In this document: positions 33,839 to 43,719 of the stretch, piece after piece | Position numbering within the stretch: the first letter of the stretch is position 1 | How the letters are laid out: each line of letters starts with the position of its first letter | Source of the DNA: Pseudomonadota bacterium | GTDB taxonomy: Bacteria > Pseudomonadota > Gammaproteobacteria > Berkiellales > Berkiellaceae | Length of the DNA stretch: 64,000 nt | Reading direction: 5' to 3' | Assembly (NCBI GenBank): GCA_018241965.1 | Contig: JAFECS010000012.1 | Location: forward strand, 20,294-84,293 | Position numbers and translations under genes: made by a program | Notes under the pieces: model-generated | The model's database searches: none | Told to the model about the DNA's origin: nothing | What the model saw: the letters and a program-made list of their open reading frames with translations, nothing else

Positions 33839-35238
33839 TAGAAAGGTACCTCTAAATCCGGCGCCAAGGCTAAAAGCGAGCGCTTAAAATTGGCTTGAAT
33901 TTCTTTTAAGGCTTGTTCACTCTCTGCTTCAAAACGCAACACCAAACAAGGTGTGGTGTTAGAGGCTCTTACTAGTCCCCATCCTTGTTTAAATTCAGCA
34001 CGTATACCATCCACCGTAATCAGTTCTGCCTCGTCAAATTGGTGGTGCTTTTTTAAGCTTTCTATAAAGGGGAATTTTCTTTCTTCACTGATAGCAATGT
34101 TAATTTCTGGGGTGCTAACACTATTGGGTAAAGCATGGAAAATTTCCGATAAGGTTCTCTTATCTTTGGAAACAATTTCTAAAAGACGAGCCGCTGCATA
34201 ACAAGCGTCGTCAAAACCAAACCATCTTTCTTTAAAAAAGAAATGACCACTCATTTCACCAGCAAGTTCTGCATTTACTTCACGCATTTTACGTTTGATA
34301 AGCGCATGTCCTGTTTTATACATTACAGGCTTGCCACGACATTGAATAATTTTTTCAGACAATAATTTTGAGCATTTTACATCATAGATAATGTGGCTAT
34401 CGGGTTTACGATGTAAGAGATCTTCCACAAATAACATCATTAATCTATCTGGCCAGACAATTTCACCTAAATTGGTAACCAACCCTAACCTATCGCCGTC
34501 ACCATCAAAAGCCATGCCAAGATCTGCCTGATGTTCTTTTACTGCTTTAATTAAATCTTGTAAATTTTTAGGTTGACCAGGATCAGGATGATGATAGGGA
34601 AAATTACCATCTACTTCACAGTACAGGGGAACAACCTCACACCCAAGGCTGTTAAATAATTTTTCAGCTAAAACGCCAACCACACCACTGCCACAATCAA
34701 CAACTATTTTCAGCTTTCGTTCAGTTTGGATATCTTGAATAATACGCTGAATATATCTGTCGATAATATCCAATGTTTTTTTAGCGCCTTTCCCTCTTTC
34801 AAAATCCTGCGCTAGAATTTGCTGATACAAAGCATGCACTTGTTCTTCTGCAAGGGTATCCCCTGCTAACATCATTTTAAAACCATTATAATCGGGTGGA
34901 TTATGGCTACCGGTAATCATGATCCCGGTGCCTGTGTTTAGTGCATAAGTAGCATAATAAACTACCGGTGTTGGCACTTGTCCCAAATCAATGACATCAC
35001 AGCCGCTGTCCATTAAGCCTTCGCTTAAATGCTTAATCAGCATGGCTCCTGAATGACGCCCATCTCTACCGACAACAACTTTTGTTTGGTTCTGACGTTT
35101 TGCCAAGGTACCAAAACTTAACCCCAATAAATATGCCACTTCGGGAGTAAGCGTTTTATTGACGACGCCACGAATGTCACAAGCACGAAAAATTTCAGGC
35201 TTTACCATGGACACATGATATTGTTGTTCAAGACTCAT
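33838..35238 (-). CDS. algC: Phosphomannomutase/phosphoglucomutase
   Basis: This encodes 466 residues, close to Pseudomonas AlgC (463). The start IFRACDIRGVV, the phosphoserine loop MITGSHNPPDYNGFK (about 107-121), the metal loop DGDGDRLG (about 246), the sugar-specificity loop GEMSGHFFFK (about 332) and the phosphate-binding loop RASNTTPCLVLRFEA are all intact. It interconverts hexose 6- and 1-phosphates for LPS and polysaccharide precursors. It sits in a run coaBC-dut-algC-deoC. Confidence 0.92.
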   Translation of the reverse strand: MSLEQQYHVSMVKPEIFRACDIRGVVNKTLTPEVAYLLGLSFGTLAKRQNQTKVVVGRDGRHSGAMLIKHLSEGLMDSGCDVIDLGQVPTPVVYYATYALNTGTGIMITGSHNPPDYNGFKMMLAGDTLAEEQVHALYQQILAQDFERGKGAKKTLDIIDRYIQRIIQDIQTERKLKIVVDCGSGVVGVLAEKLFNSLGCEVVPLYCEVDGNFPYHHPDPGQPKNLQDLIKAVKEHQADLGMAFDGDGDRLGLVTNLGEIVWPDRLMMLFVEDLLHRKPDSHIIYDVKCSKLLSEKIIQCRGKPVMYKTGHALIKRKMREVNAELAGEMSGHFFFKERWFGFDDACYAAARLLEIVSKDKRTLSEIFHALPNSVSTPEINIAISEERKFPFIESLKKHHQFDEAELITVDGIRAEFKQGWGLVRASNTTPCLVLRFEAESEQALKEIQANFKRSLLALAPDLEVPF

Positions 35239-35268
35239 AAAATATCCCTTTAGCTGTATCCGTGGAAA

Positions 35269-35724
35269 TTATCGATGACCTGTTGATCCAAAACCACCGA
35301 CACCACGTATAGATTCATGAAAATCGGCAACAATCTCAAATTGTGCCTGCACGACGGGTACAAATACTAATTGTGCAATTCTCGCGCCCACTTCAACGGT
35401 ATAGGGAGAATCACTGCGGTTCCAACAAGATACCATTAATTCTCCTTGATAATCTGAGTCGATTAGTCCTACCAAATTACCCAGCACAATGCCGTGTTTA
35501 TGGCCAAGTCCAGAGCGTGGCACAATCACCGCTGCTAATTCAGGATCAGCTATATGAATCGCAAGACCTGTTGGAATAAGAATAGTTTGATGGGGATCAA
35601 TTACGGTTTCATCTTTTAAACAAGCACGTAAATCTAGCCCGGCCGATCCTGTTGTTGCATACGCTGGCAAAGGAATTTCATTGCCAATTCTTGCATCAAG
35701 TACTTTTAGTTTTATTTTTTGCAT
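35269..35724 (-). CDS. dut: dUTP diphosphatase
   Basis: This encodes 151 residues from the ATG at 35724 (GGTGAG upstream), the same length as E. coli Dut. The trimeric dUTPase motifs are seen: [11 protein letters not shown] (1), [11 protein letters not shown] (2), [11 protein letters not shown] (3), and the C-terminal [10 protein letters not shown] (5). It keeps uracil out of DNA and supplies dUMP. It overlaps the coaBC 3' end by 29 bases, the common dfp-dut arrangement. Confidence 0.96.
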   Translation of the reverse strand: MQKIKLKVLDARIGNEIPLPAYATTGSAGLDLRACLKDETVIDPHQTILIPTGLAIHIADPELAAVIVPRSGLGHKHGIVLGNLVGLIDSDYQGELMVSCWNRSDSPYTVEVGARIAQLVFVPVVQAQFEIVADFHESIRGVGGFGSTGHR

Positions 35725-36907
35725 GATAGTACTCACCTATGATTTCTAATAGTTTTATGGCGACATTTTCTTTTGAATTTTTTGTTATTTCGTGTTTCTG
35801 ATGGTGAGAAAACACCGTTAACGCATTGTCATTGGCATCAAAACCAATTTCATTATTGCTGACATCGTTGAGTGCGACTAAATCAAGCTCTTTTTCAAGT
35901 AACTTTTGGCGTGCATAGTGTTCAAAGTTCTCCGTTTCTGCTGCAAACCCGACACAAAAGGGTCGCTTTGGCAACTTTGCCACCGTCGCCAATATATCCG
36001 GGTTAGCCACTAAATTGAGCGTTAAGTTTTGATGTTGATCTGATTTTTTTATTTTGTGATTGTTCGTTTCCAAAAGGCGAAAATCACATACCGCCGCGGC
36101 AGAAATAAAAATATCACAGTGTTGAGCCTCTTTCATAACCACATCATACATTTGCTGCGCACTGGTAACATCGAGACGTTTAACGTGTGCGGGTGTAGGC
36201 AATGAAACAGGCCCTGCAATTAAAGTCACTTTTGCTCCCATCCTTTGGGCGGCCTTTGCCAAGGCAAACCCCATTTTACCTGAACTTCTATTACTCAAGT
36301 AACGCACAGGATCAATAACTTCTTGCGTGGGGCCAGCGCTAATTAGCACATGTTTGCCTTCTAAGATTGTTTTTTCAGCGTTAAATAAGTTTGCAACAAT
36401 AGCCTCTGGTTCACACATTCTTCCTAAACCGATTTCTTGACAAGCTTGCTCGCCATACTCAGGGCCAAGGAGTTGAATGCCGCGCTCTTGCAAAATGCGA
36501 ATATTAGATTGCGTGGCTGGATGATGCCACATCTGTTGATTCATGGCAGGAGCTGCCCAAATGGGGGCTTGCGTTGCTAAACACAGCGTAGTTAATAAAT
36601 CATCGGCCATGCCATGCGCAAGCGCTGCTAAACGATTGGCACTTAAGGGGGCAATGAGTATTCCTTGCGCCCATCTGGCTAATTCAATGTGCCCCATCGC
36701 TGCTTCAAAATCTTCATCCAAAAGATCGCTATAGACAGGGTTTCTGGAGACCGCTTGCAATGTCATCGGGGTAACAAAAGACTTGGCACCATGGGTCATA
36801 ACCACTTTCACTTCTGAGCCTTGCTTAACGAGCAAGCGCACAAGTTCAGGGGTTTTGTAGGCGGCTATGCCGCCAGTGATTCCGAGGATCCAGCGCGTTA
36901 TTTTCAT
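35696..36907 (-). CDS. coaBC: Bifunctional phosphopantothenoylcysteine synthetase/decarboxylase
   Basis: This encodes 403 residues from the ATG at 36907; a longer frame would need a TTG. The N-terminal CoaC flavoprotein half has [29 protein letters not shown] and [12 protein letters not shown] (substrate-clamp Cys). The C-terminal CoaB half starts at [16 protein letters not shown] and keeps the NRSSGKMG and KIKK-type segments. It carries out two steps of coenzyme A synthesis. Confidence 0.95.
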   Translation of the reverse strand: MKITRWILGITGGIAAYKTPELVRLLVKQGSEVKVVMTHGAKSFVTPMTLQAVSRNPVYSDLLDEDFEAAMGHIELARWAQGILIAPLSANRLAALAHGMADDLLTTLCLATQAPIWAAPAMNQQMWHHPATQSNIRILQERGIQLLGPEYGEQACQEIGLGRMCEPEAIVANLFNAEKTILEGKHVLISAGPTQEVIDPVRYLSNRSSGKMGFALAKAAQRMGAKVTLIAGPVSLPTPAHVKRLDVTSAQQMYDVVMKEAQHCDIFISAAAVCDFRLLETNNHKIKKSDQHQNLTLNLVANPDILATVAKLPKRPFCVGFAAETENFEHYARQKLLEKELDLVALNDVSNNEIGFDANDNALTVFSHHQKHEITKNSKENVAIKLLEIIGEYYHAKNKTKST

Positions 36908-37076
36908 GGGTTTAAAGCCATAGGAAGAATGGTCAATAAGATACCATTTTTTAGCCAGCAATTCACGTAAGTTAATATTTTTGCATGAACGCAGATGAAA
37001 TATGTACGGTATTCAACTGAATTTGCATAAGAAGGGAGTTGAATCAAGCAGTTTGCATATACAACTAATCTAGCGT

Positions 37077-37391
37077 TTAAACCTCAACACTCAATCCAGC
37101 ATGCTGCCAAGCCATGACTCCGCCAACGATATTTTTCACATTGTTGATACCAACATTTTGTAAAAATTCTACAGCAACTTGACTGCGATAGCCTGAATGG
37201 CAAAGTGCAACAATAAGTTTATCTCGCGGAATTTGGGCTACACGCTTAGGCAATTCTGAAAGTGGAATTAAGGTGCCACCCAAATTAAACACTTGGTATT
37301 CATCTATGTTACGCACATCCAACAAAAAGAAATCTGCTTTGGCATGAAAAAGTTTAGCAAGTTCTTGAACCGTTATTTGATGTGATTGCAT
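37077..37391 (-). CDS. Single-domain rhodanese (sulfurtransferase)
   Basis: This encodes 104 residues. FLLDVRNIDEYQVFNLGG and the active-site loop CHSGYRS (Cys near residue 65) define a single rhodanese domain; GGVMAWQHAGLSVE closes it. It transfers sulfane sulfur between small molecules or proteins. Its partner is unknown. It is divergent from the HAD phosphatase gene. Confidence 0.88.
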   Translation of the reverse strand: MQSHQITVQELAKLFHAKADFFLLDVRNIDEYQVFNLGGTLIPLSELPKRVAQIPRDKLIVALCHSGYRSQVAVEFLQNVGINNVKNIVGGVMAWQHAGLSVEV

Positions 37392-37409
37392 ATACGCCCA
37401 ATATAATCT

Positions 37410-37438
37410 TTATGCTACCTATTATTGTGGGGTATAAT
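37410..37438 (+). promoter_or_regulatory. Probable sigma-70 promoter of the HAD gene
   Basis: A perfect -10 TATAAT (37433-37438) lies 17 bases after TTATGC (a weak -35) and 33 bases before the HAD start codon. Confidence 0.5.
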
Positions 37439-37471
37439 ACCTATAAAAATCAATTAAAGTAAAGGGTACTG

Positions 37472-38155
37472 ATGGACTTACTAATCTTTGACATTGATGG
37501 CACCTTAATTCATTCCCACGAAGATGAAGTCACTTGCTTTGTAAAAGCCTATACCCAAGTAATGGGCAAGAGTGACATTAACACTGATCTACAATCTTAT
37601 GAGCATGTTACTGACACCGGCATTGCCAAAGAATGCATCTTCAAACAGTTTATGCGCGAAGCAACAGAAGATGAACTTCTCGCTATTGAAGAAAATTTCT
37701 TAACCTTATTTGATCAATCGTTGAGCATAAATCCCCCCAAAGTTATTAAAGGTATTCATGATTTATTAGCATCATTGAGTAACCAGGAAAATCTATGCTT
37801 AGCGATTGCCACAGGTTCATATTATCGCTCAGCATTACTTAAATTAAATCATGCGGCGCTCGGTCTTGCGCATTTGCCTTTATCAAGCTGTGATGATCAT
37901 ATTGCTAGAATTGAAATTATGAAGCATGCCAATAACCGAGCTAAAGATCATTATGCAATAGACAATTTTCGTTCAATAACCTATGTCGGCGATGGCCCAT
38001 GGGATATCCAAGCTTGCGCAAAGTTGGATTGGAACTTTATAGGCATTGCTAGCAACTATAGCGCCTTACAACTCAAAACCTGGGGCGCAAAATCAGTTAT
38101 CAATGATTATCAACAACCTCTAGGCTCCTTTTTAGAACTTATTCTTAACAAATAA
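37472..38155 (+). CDS. HAD-superfamily phosphatase
   Basis: This encodes 227 residues. The nucleophile motif FDIDGTLIHS is at residues 5-14, the Thr/Ser motif near IATGSYYRSA, and the metal-binding motif YVGDGPWDIQAC at about 171-182. The cap region after residue 20 is helical, as in phosphoglycolate-phosphatase-like enzymes. AAAGGG precedes the ATG. The substrate cannot be told from sequence. The alpha/alpha-barrel gene follows about 50 bases later and may be cotranscribed. Confidence 0.85.
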   Translation: MDLLIFDIDGTLIHSHEDEVTCFVKAYTQVMGKSDINTDLQSYEHVTDTGIAKECIFKQFMREATEDELLAIEENFLTLFDQSLSINPPKVIKGIHDLLASLSNQENLCLAIATGSYYRSALLKLNHAALGLAHLPLSSCDDHIARIEIMKHANNRAKDHYAIDNFRSITYVGDGPWDIQACAKLDWNFIGIASNYSALQLKTWGAKSVINDYQQPLGSFLELILNK

Positions 38156-38206
38156 GACTGAATTTTGTATTATGACGCTAATTTAGAAAATACGCAGGGA
38201 GACAGT

Positions 38207-39199
38207 ATGTTATCTCATTTAATTCATAGAAGTGAAACTCATTCACATAAAACACTAGAATGGGTATTAAATGAAATTTCTACAAACGGGAAACTGACTC
38301 GTTTTCCAGATGATTTAACCTGCTATTATAAGCTACCCACTTTGCTCACAATCAGTGGAAAATTACAGCAAGCACAAATTGTACTAAGTTACATAGAATC
38401 TGCTTTTTTTAAACAGGGTAATAAACTTTGCTTTGAAGATAAAAAAACGAATAACCCGTTAATGGCAAAATTTTGGGGTTATGTTTTAGGCTGGATTGGT
38501 TATGCCGCACAGAAACTGGGTCGATTTGATTTATCGTATCCTTTATTTAATTATTTAAAATCATTTCAAAGTCAGGACCATGGTGGTTTTGCGACCAGCG
38601 GCCCTTGGGGCAGCCAAAACCCAGAAATGGATGTTATTACCAGCGCACAATGTGGCCATTTATCACTTTATTTTGGCGATCTGAAAATGGCTACCAAAAC
38701 AGGTGAATTTTTAGGCTGGCATATAACGCATCAATCCGAGGCAAATTCACATCTTTATTTATTTGTAGATAATGATAAAAAATTCGTTACACAATATCCT
38801 CAAGAATTAGAAATTGTCTATAAGTTAAAAAAGGCTGAACCTCAGCAAGCTTATTTTATGATTGGTTTTCCCTGTGCTTTCTTAGTGCAATTATACAACG
38901 CCACCGCTAATCCAGATTTTTTACATTATGCCAAACAATATGCAGACTATGCTCTTGGTTGCCATGAAAGTATTAAATCTTTCCATTTTAGTCATAAAGT
39001 AGCTTGGGCGATGTCGCTGTTGTATCGCGCCACCAAAGAAGAAAAATACTTAATTCTTTGCCAACAGATCACCGACTATCTTATTAGTATTCAAACATCT
39101 GACGGGAAATGGCTCACCGATCAAGATGCTATTCATTCTCTTGACCAATCTATTGAAAACGCCATCTGGTTAAAGGAAATTGCGAGTCAATTGTCTTAA
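38207..39199 (+). CDS. Alpha/alpha-barrel (toroid) protein, unknown
   Basis: This encodes 330 residues from the ATG at 38207, chosen for AGGGAGAC upstream; a start 14 codons earlier lacks a site. Repeated helical segments with GGFATSGPWG, LGRFDLSYPLFNYL and TDYLISIQTSDGKW recall six-hairpin or terpene-cyclase-like toroids, seen in glycosidases and related enzymes. No catalytic motif is clear. No signal peptide is visible, so it is probably cytoplasmic. Confidence 0.6.
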   Translation: MLSHLIHRSETHSHKTLEWVLNEISTNGKLTRFPDDLTCYYKLPTLLTISGKLQQAQIVLSYIESAFFKQGNKLCFEDKKTNNPLMAKFWGYVLGWIGYAAQKLGRFDLSYPLFNYLKSFQSQDHGGFATSGPWGSQNPEMDVITSAQCGHLSLYFGDLKMATKTGEFLGWHITHQSEANSHLYLFVDNDKKFVTQYPQELEIVYKLKKAEPQQAYFMIGFPCAFLVQLYNATANPDFLHYAKQYADYALGCHESIKSFHFSHKVAWAMSLLYRATKEEKYLILCQQITDYLISIQTSDGKWLTDQDAIHSLDQSIENAIWLKEIASQLS

Positions 39200-39210
39200 G
39201 ATATTGCTAA

Positions 39211-39232
39211 TTCCCTCTCTTTTGAGAGGGAA
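39211..39232 (+). terminator. Intrinsic terminator
   Basis: TTCCCTCTC, a TTTT loop and GAGAGGGAA form a 9-bp stem followed by TTTTATCCTTTTTT, 12 bases after the stop of the upstream gene. Confidence 0.8.
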
Positions 39233-39244
39233 TTTTATCCTTTT

Positions 39245-39763
39245 TTATTTCTTGGTTTTGTCAGCAGACTTTAAATATTTTGAAATAATCTGCATGTAAT
39301 CCTTTTCATGCTTTTTTAAAAGCTCCCCACCCATTTGTTCGCTTTGCAAGGCAATAACTTGATTAGACTGAATGATTTTTTGACCAAGCGGCGTATTATA
39401 AAAATTAATCAAGGCCATCATTTCTTCGATGGTAAAATATTGCTGATATATTGTTGCAAGACGCGCCATCATTTCATCTGAATTAAATTGCTCATAAAAA
39501 AATTGCTTAAGATCGCTTGTCAATGTTGGGGAAACTAACATTTGTGATTTAGGATCTTTTGCTAAGTCTTTGTTAATTTTATCTACTGCGACCGTTGATG
39601 CATTTTTTGCAAAGTCGGTAATTTGGGCCCATTGACGCACTAATTTCACATAATCACCACTGGGTTTGTTTTGTGAAGCATCATTAGGTGCAGCAAATGC
39701 TTGCGCAGCGAAAATAAGTAAAAAGAATATCAACAAAGCTCGAGATGCTGTAATAAAATACAT
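39245..39763 (-). CDS. DUF2059 family secreted protein
   Basis: This encodes 172 residues with a signal peptide (LLIFFLLIFAAQAFAA, cleavage near 25). The helical core contains YQQYFTIEEMMALINFYN and TPLGQKIIQSNQ, which match the DUF2059 pattern. AGGGGA precedes the ATG. It is probably periplasmic or outer-membrane associated; its function is unknown. Confidence 0.8.
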   Translation of the reverse strand: MYFITASRALLIFFLLIFAAQAFAAPNDASQNKPSGDYVKLVRQWAQITDFAKNASTVAVDKINKDLAKDPKSQMLVSPTLTSDLKQFFYEQFNSDEMMARLATIYQQYFTIEEMMALINFYNTPLGQKIIQSNQVIALQSEQMGGELLKKHEKDYMQIISKYLKSADKTKK

Positions 39764-40021
39764 TTATTTGATATCCCCTTTTTGCCTCTCTTAAAATATA
39801 AGGATAACAACAAATGCAATAGTCTCATTTAAAAATGAGTGATGTTTAAATACACGCATAGGCCAGTTTGCAAATAGTTCCCCCCAAATGAACACTTTTT
39901 TTAGTACTTTAGTGCTAGAGTCTGATTGGAAATTATCCAAAATATTTATAGCATTAAATTTTAATGGATTATTTGTGCATCCTTTATCCATAAAAAAATT
40001 AAAACGAGCGGACATAGGTGT

Positions 40022-41929
40022 ATGAGCACGATAACCTCTCATTCAAACGATAGCACAAATGGTACTACCCATATTAAAGATGCACCTTTGGTGCAAGCAA
40101 AACCTTTTGATTTTGAATTACTCTTTAACGCTTATTTAGATGAAATTTACCTACCGTTATCAAACATTGTGTTCCCTTACGGCAATTTTTCGGATGCTTT
40201 TAACAATGCCCTGATGGAATATCTCAGTGAAGATTTTCAAGCTTTCCAACAAAAACTAGCCAGCTTTGCACAGGGCAAAGATAATTCACCTGATTTTATG
40301 AATGCTTCTTATGAGGAACTTTTAAATACGCCAGTAGACGAAGGAGATGAAGCTGCCAATAGCACCTCTCAGGCTGCCAGCTCATCTGAAGTGAATTCTC
40401 AAAGTAATAATCTGTCAAATTTTGATTCATCAGGTTTGTCTACAGCAGGCCTTGAAGTTTTAGATAAAAATAAAATGATAACAACAGTGTCACCTAATTC
40501 TGCCGAAGGCGCTCCTGTATTTTTTGCTTCAATTCATGCTCCCAATGAATCCTATATTGTCAATGTAAGCCAACCAGGCGGATTGATTGTCCCCTCTACA
40601 ACTCCATTAACATATGACCCCGATGCGCTTATTCGCATACTTGAATTAGGAAATGCGTTTTCACTCCTAGGCGCAAGACTTGTCGTTGATAATGGAGGTC
40701 TTAGCAGAATACTCGTTGCGATTGACGGTATCTCCATCCCTGTTGATGGAACCATCATATTGGGCAATGGGTATATTGCTTCTGCCAATGCAAACGGTGG
40801 TTTTACCTATATACCAATTCAAGGGAATCCTCCTTTTGCTGATGGCTTTGATTTTACGTTGATGGATAAAGCAGGCCATCTTTTACCCGGCCATGCCTAC
40901 ATTTCAGAGATCCAAAATCCATCGTTTTACCTACCACTTACTTTCGATAACTATACAGATACATTTTCTACTGTCTTGAGTGCAAATTTACTCACCGGTG
41001 ATGCCCCAGCGCCTACAGCGACACTATCAGTTGCCTTTGTACTCGACCCCGGTGCAAATGGTAATTTTCCAAATGTCATATTTTCAGAATTTACCTCATC
41101 AAGTCTTAATTTTTCGTTTACTGACAATGGAGACAATATGTCTGTTACTGTGAGCAAAAATGGTGATGTGACTATTTCTGGAAGCGGTTCATCGATTCCA
41201 GATCCATTTGATCTTTTATTTGTCGTCAGCGATGGCTTAGGTAATACTGCACTAGCAGATGCCACTATTACACCCACTGTAAAACCAGTCATTTTAGATC
41301 TCGTGGGCCAAGGCATCCAATTGACAGCAGCACAAAATTCTCCAGAAACCATCGGCATGTTAACCTCTACCAATAACCCAACGCATGTAGGCTGGTATGG
41401 TGCTGGCGAAGGTATGCTTATGTATGATCCTAACAATTCGGGAAAATTAACAAATTTAAACCAAATCTCATTTGTGTCTTATACAAACGGCGCCCAAACT
41501 GACTTAGGTGGCCTAGTCGCTTTTGATACCAATCATAATGGCATGCTCGATAATAATGATAAAGATTTTAGCAAATTCGGCGTATTGTTCTCTAATGGAA
41601 AATTTGAAACTTTATCACAGTTGGGTATTGTCTCTATCAGTTTAAGTTCTGATCATAACAGCCTTGATCAAAATGGTAATCATATTTACGGCTTAACATC
41701 CTACCTCACCAGTGATGGGGAATCTCATACTGCTGCTGATGTTGCATTGGGGATAGCGCTTAGTTCGAACAACACTTCGCTTACGTTGCAAGATGTTATA
41801 CACGATGTCCCTCAAGGGACATCCGCGGCTTTGGCAGCCGCTCAAGCTGGCGTAAATACTTTGCTTACTGTCACACAAACGGCAGAACACTTGATGCCTA
41901 CTACAAATGAAGCAGCCCACCTGGCATAA
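40022..41929 (+). CDS. RTX-like/adhesin-like exported protein, probable type I secretion substrate
   Basis: This encodes 635 residues, acidic and rich in Asn, Ser, Thr and Gly, with no Cys and no N-terminal signal peptide. The first 170 residues are Ser/Asn-rich with a helical start; the middle is beta-rich. From about residue 425, PVILDLVGQGIQLTAAQNS, GWYGAGEGMLMYDPNNSGKL and VAFDTNHNGMLDNNDKDF match the Ca-binding region in front of RTX C-termini, including an EF-hand-like DTNHNGMLDNND loop. Proteins with this C-terminus leave through type I exporters. No HlyB/D-like genes lie here. A role in adhesion or toxicity is inferred. Confidence 0.65.
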   Translation: MSTITSHSNDSTNGTTHIKDAPLVQAKPFDFELLFNAYLDEIYLPLSNIVFPYGNFSDAFNNALMEYLSEDFQAFQQKLASFAQGKDNSPDFMNASYEELLNTPVDEGDEAANSTSQAASSSEVNSQSNNLSNFDSSGLSTAGLEVLDKNKMITTVSPNSAEGAPVFFASIHAPNESYIVNVSQPGGLIVPSTTPLTYDPDALIRILELGNAFSLLGARLVVDNGGLSRILVAIDGISIPVDGTIILGNGYIASANANGGFTYIPIQGNPPFADGFDFTLMDKAGHLLPGHAYISEIQNPSFYLPLTFDNYTDTFSTVLSANLLTGDAPAPTATLSVAFVLDPGANGNFPNVIFSEFTSSSLNFSFTDNGDNMSVTVSKNGDVTISGSGSSIPDPFDLLFVVSDGLGNTALADATITPTVKPVILDLVGQGIQLTAAQNSPETIGMLTSTNNPTHVGWYGAGEGMLMYDPNNSGKLTNLNQISFVSYTNGAQTDLGGLVAFDTNHNGMLDNNDKDFSKFGVLFSNGKFETLSQLGIVSISLSSDHNSLDQNGNHIYGLTSYLTSDGESHTAADVALGIALSSNNTSLTLQDVIHDVPQGTSAALAAAQAGVNTLLTVTQTAEHLMPTTNEAAHLA

Positions 41930-42015
41930 TCTGATATATTTCACCATATAGACAGTAATCTTAAAAAAGCATATTCTATAAAAACACTGATAAATTTTTT
42001 CATACCTTAACTTAA

Positions 42016-42915
42016 ATGAGCACCATATTATATTTTTCTATTATCCTTTTATGGGGGTTTACTTGGTTTGCGATTAAAAACCAGGTGGGCGTTGTCCCCG
42101 TGGAGATTTCTCTTATCTACCGATTTGGCTCAGCCGCTTTGATTATTTTTATTATCATGTTAATTAAAGGAACTCAATTCCGTTTTACTGTCAAACAACA
42201 CGGATTAATGGCGTTACTTGGCTGTTTATTATTCTCAATTAACTTTTACTTTTTTTATAACGCTGCCCATTACCTCACTTCCGGCCTAATGGCCATTATA
42301 TTATCCACCAGCGTGATTATGATAATGCTCAATAATGTCCTATTTTTGAAAAGGCCAGTTAAGCTGCCCATGCTCTTTGGCGGTGTTACAGGATTACTTG
42401 GTTTGAGCTTTATTTTTTGGCCAGAGTTAGAAACTTTTGACTTCACAGATAAAACTTTTTTAGGCTTAGTATTGGCTCTTGTGGGTGCGTATTGTTTTTC
42501 CTGGGCTAATCAAATTTCTGCCATTTGCAGCCGACAAGACATTCCCTTAATGTCTAGTACCTTTTATGGGATGTTATATGGTGTTATTTTATTGAACCTC
42601 ATGTGCTTAGTCACAAAAACGCCATATGCTTTTGATAGTTCTTTACCTTATGTGCTCTCTTTGCTCTATTTAGCTATCCCAGGTTCGGTGATTGGATTTT
42701 TAACTTATTTCGGACTCGTCAAACGTGTAGGACCAGAAAAAGCTGTTTACGCCACACTGTTTTTTCCCATTGTGGCGCTTATTGTTTCAACTTTTTTTGA
42801 ATCTTTTACCTGGCAAATCACAGATACTATTGGCATCGGTTTGGTTATTTTAGGTAATGCCTTAGTCATCGCAAAACCGGAGAAAAGTAAGGAACAAAAT
42901 CAAACACCGGCTTAA
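42016..42915 (+). CDS. EamA/DMT-family transporter
   Basis: This encodes 299 residues with ten hydrophobic helices in two EamA repeats. The opening ILLWGFTWFAIKNQVGVVP and the second repeat's AIPGSVIGFLTYFGLVKRVGPEKA are typical of the drug/metabolite transporter superfamily, which often exports amino acids or metabolites. The substrate is unknown. No ribosome-binding site is visible. The 3' end overlaps the convergent GNAT gene by 50 bases. Confidence 0.88.
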   Translation: MSTILYFSIILLWGFTWFAIKNQVGVVPVEISLIYRFGSAALIIFIIMLIKGTQFRFTVKQHGLMALLGCLLFSINFYFFYNAAHYLTSGLMAIILSTSVIMIMLNNVLFLKRPVKLPMLFGGVTGLLGLSFIFWPELETFDFTDKTFLGLVLALVGAYCFSWANQISAICSRQDIPLMSSTFYGMLYGVILLNLMCLVTKTPYAFDSSLPYVLSLLYLAIPGSVIGFLTYFGLVKRVGPEKAVYATLFFPIVALIVSTFFESFTWQITDTIGIGLVILGNALVIAKPEKSKEQNQTPA

Positions 42916-43648
42916 ATCCAAGTTGTAGATCTAATGATGTGCCCATTTCGGAGGATTGCAAAATGGCCACTTTTACACCCATTTCTTGGCTTTGTTTAAG
43001 ACGATAGCATTTCAACGCCGTAGCAATTTTCTGATATCTAAACTCTGGCAATACACCCAAATTATAGAAACCACTGATGCCGTTTTCTATGAAAAGTGTC
43101 CCAATACCAACCATTTTATCTTGATGCGCCACATAATAATGTTTAACACGTGGATCATCGAATAGTTGCTTTAAGACAGTGGCACAAAATAAGGTTGAGG
43201 CATCATCTATACCAAAACAAACTTGTAAAATCTTTATCCATTCATCTATTTGATCTTGTTGAGTGATGTGCTTTACCTGTATAGCATTTACCTCTTCAGA
43301 AAATTTAAGAGGTGCGCTCAAGTCATATACCATCCCTGTAAATTTACTGCCCTTTTGAAAGCCATTGTTTTGTAGCTCAACTTCAAAAGTTTGTGGCTGA
43401 ACAAAATCAGTTATCCACCAGCAAAATTGTTTTTTATGACTATAAATTTTTTTTATCTCATCAATCAGTGCTATTGGATTTTGGTCTTTAACCACGGTAT
43501 CTAAAACAGAATTAAATACCGGAAAATCTGCTTCAGGTAGCGTATAGCTACAACCACGATGCTTTTGAGCATGACAGGTCAAAGAGAAGTAACTCAAAAA
43601 ATTACTAAAAATATGGCGTTTATCTAATTCATGTTTAGCGAGCTTCAT
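42866..43648 (-). CDS. GNAT-family N-acetyltransferase
   Basis: This encodes 260 residues from the ATG at 43648, chosen because GGAGGTGG lies just upstream. The C-terminal half has the GNAT fold; VGIGTLFIENGISGFYNLGVLPEFRYQKIATAL contains motif A, with a degenerate Q/RxxGxG-type loop (RYQKIAT). The N-terminal half is extra and may bind the acceptor. The substrate is unknown. It follows the LuxR regulator gene on the same strand at 71 bases. Confidence 0.75.
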   Translation of the reverse strand: MKLAKHELDKRHIFSNFLSYFSLTCHAQKHRGCSYTLPEADFPVFNSVLDTVVKDQNPIALIDEIKKIYSHKKQFCWWITDFVQPQTFEVELQNNGFQKGSKFTGMVYDLSAPLKFSEEVNAIQVKHITQQDQIDEWIKILQVCFGIDDASTLFCATVLKQLFDDPRVKHYYVAHQDKMVGIGTLFIENGISGFYNLGVLPEFRYQKIATALKCYRLKQSQEMGVKVAILQSSEMGTSLDLQLGFKPVFDFVPYFSPVLR

Positions 43649-43719
43649 AACCACCTCCAGCAAAAAACCATGATAAACAATTGGCTTTGCTTTGGCTGTC
43701 CGTAAAAAATACGGACAGT

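Noticed and set aside
40951..41436. 161-residue minus-strand frame inside the RTX-like gene
   Set aside because: It is antisense to a gene with clear family motifs; its composition is a by-product of the Ser/Thr/Asn-rich coding strand.
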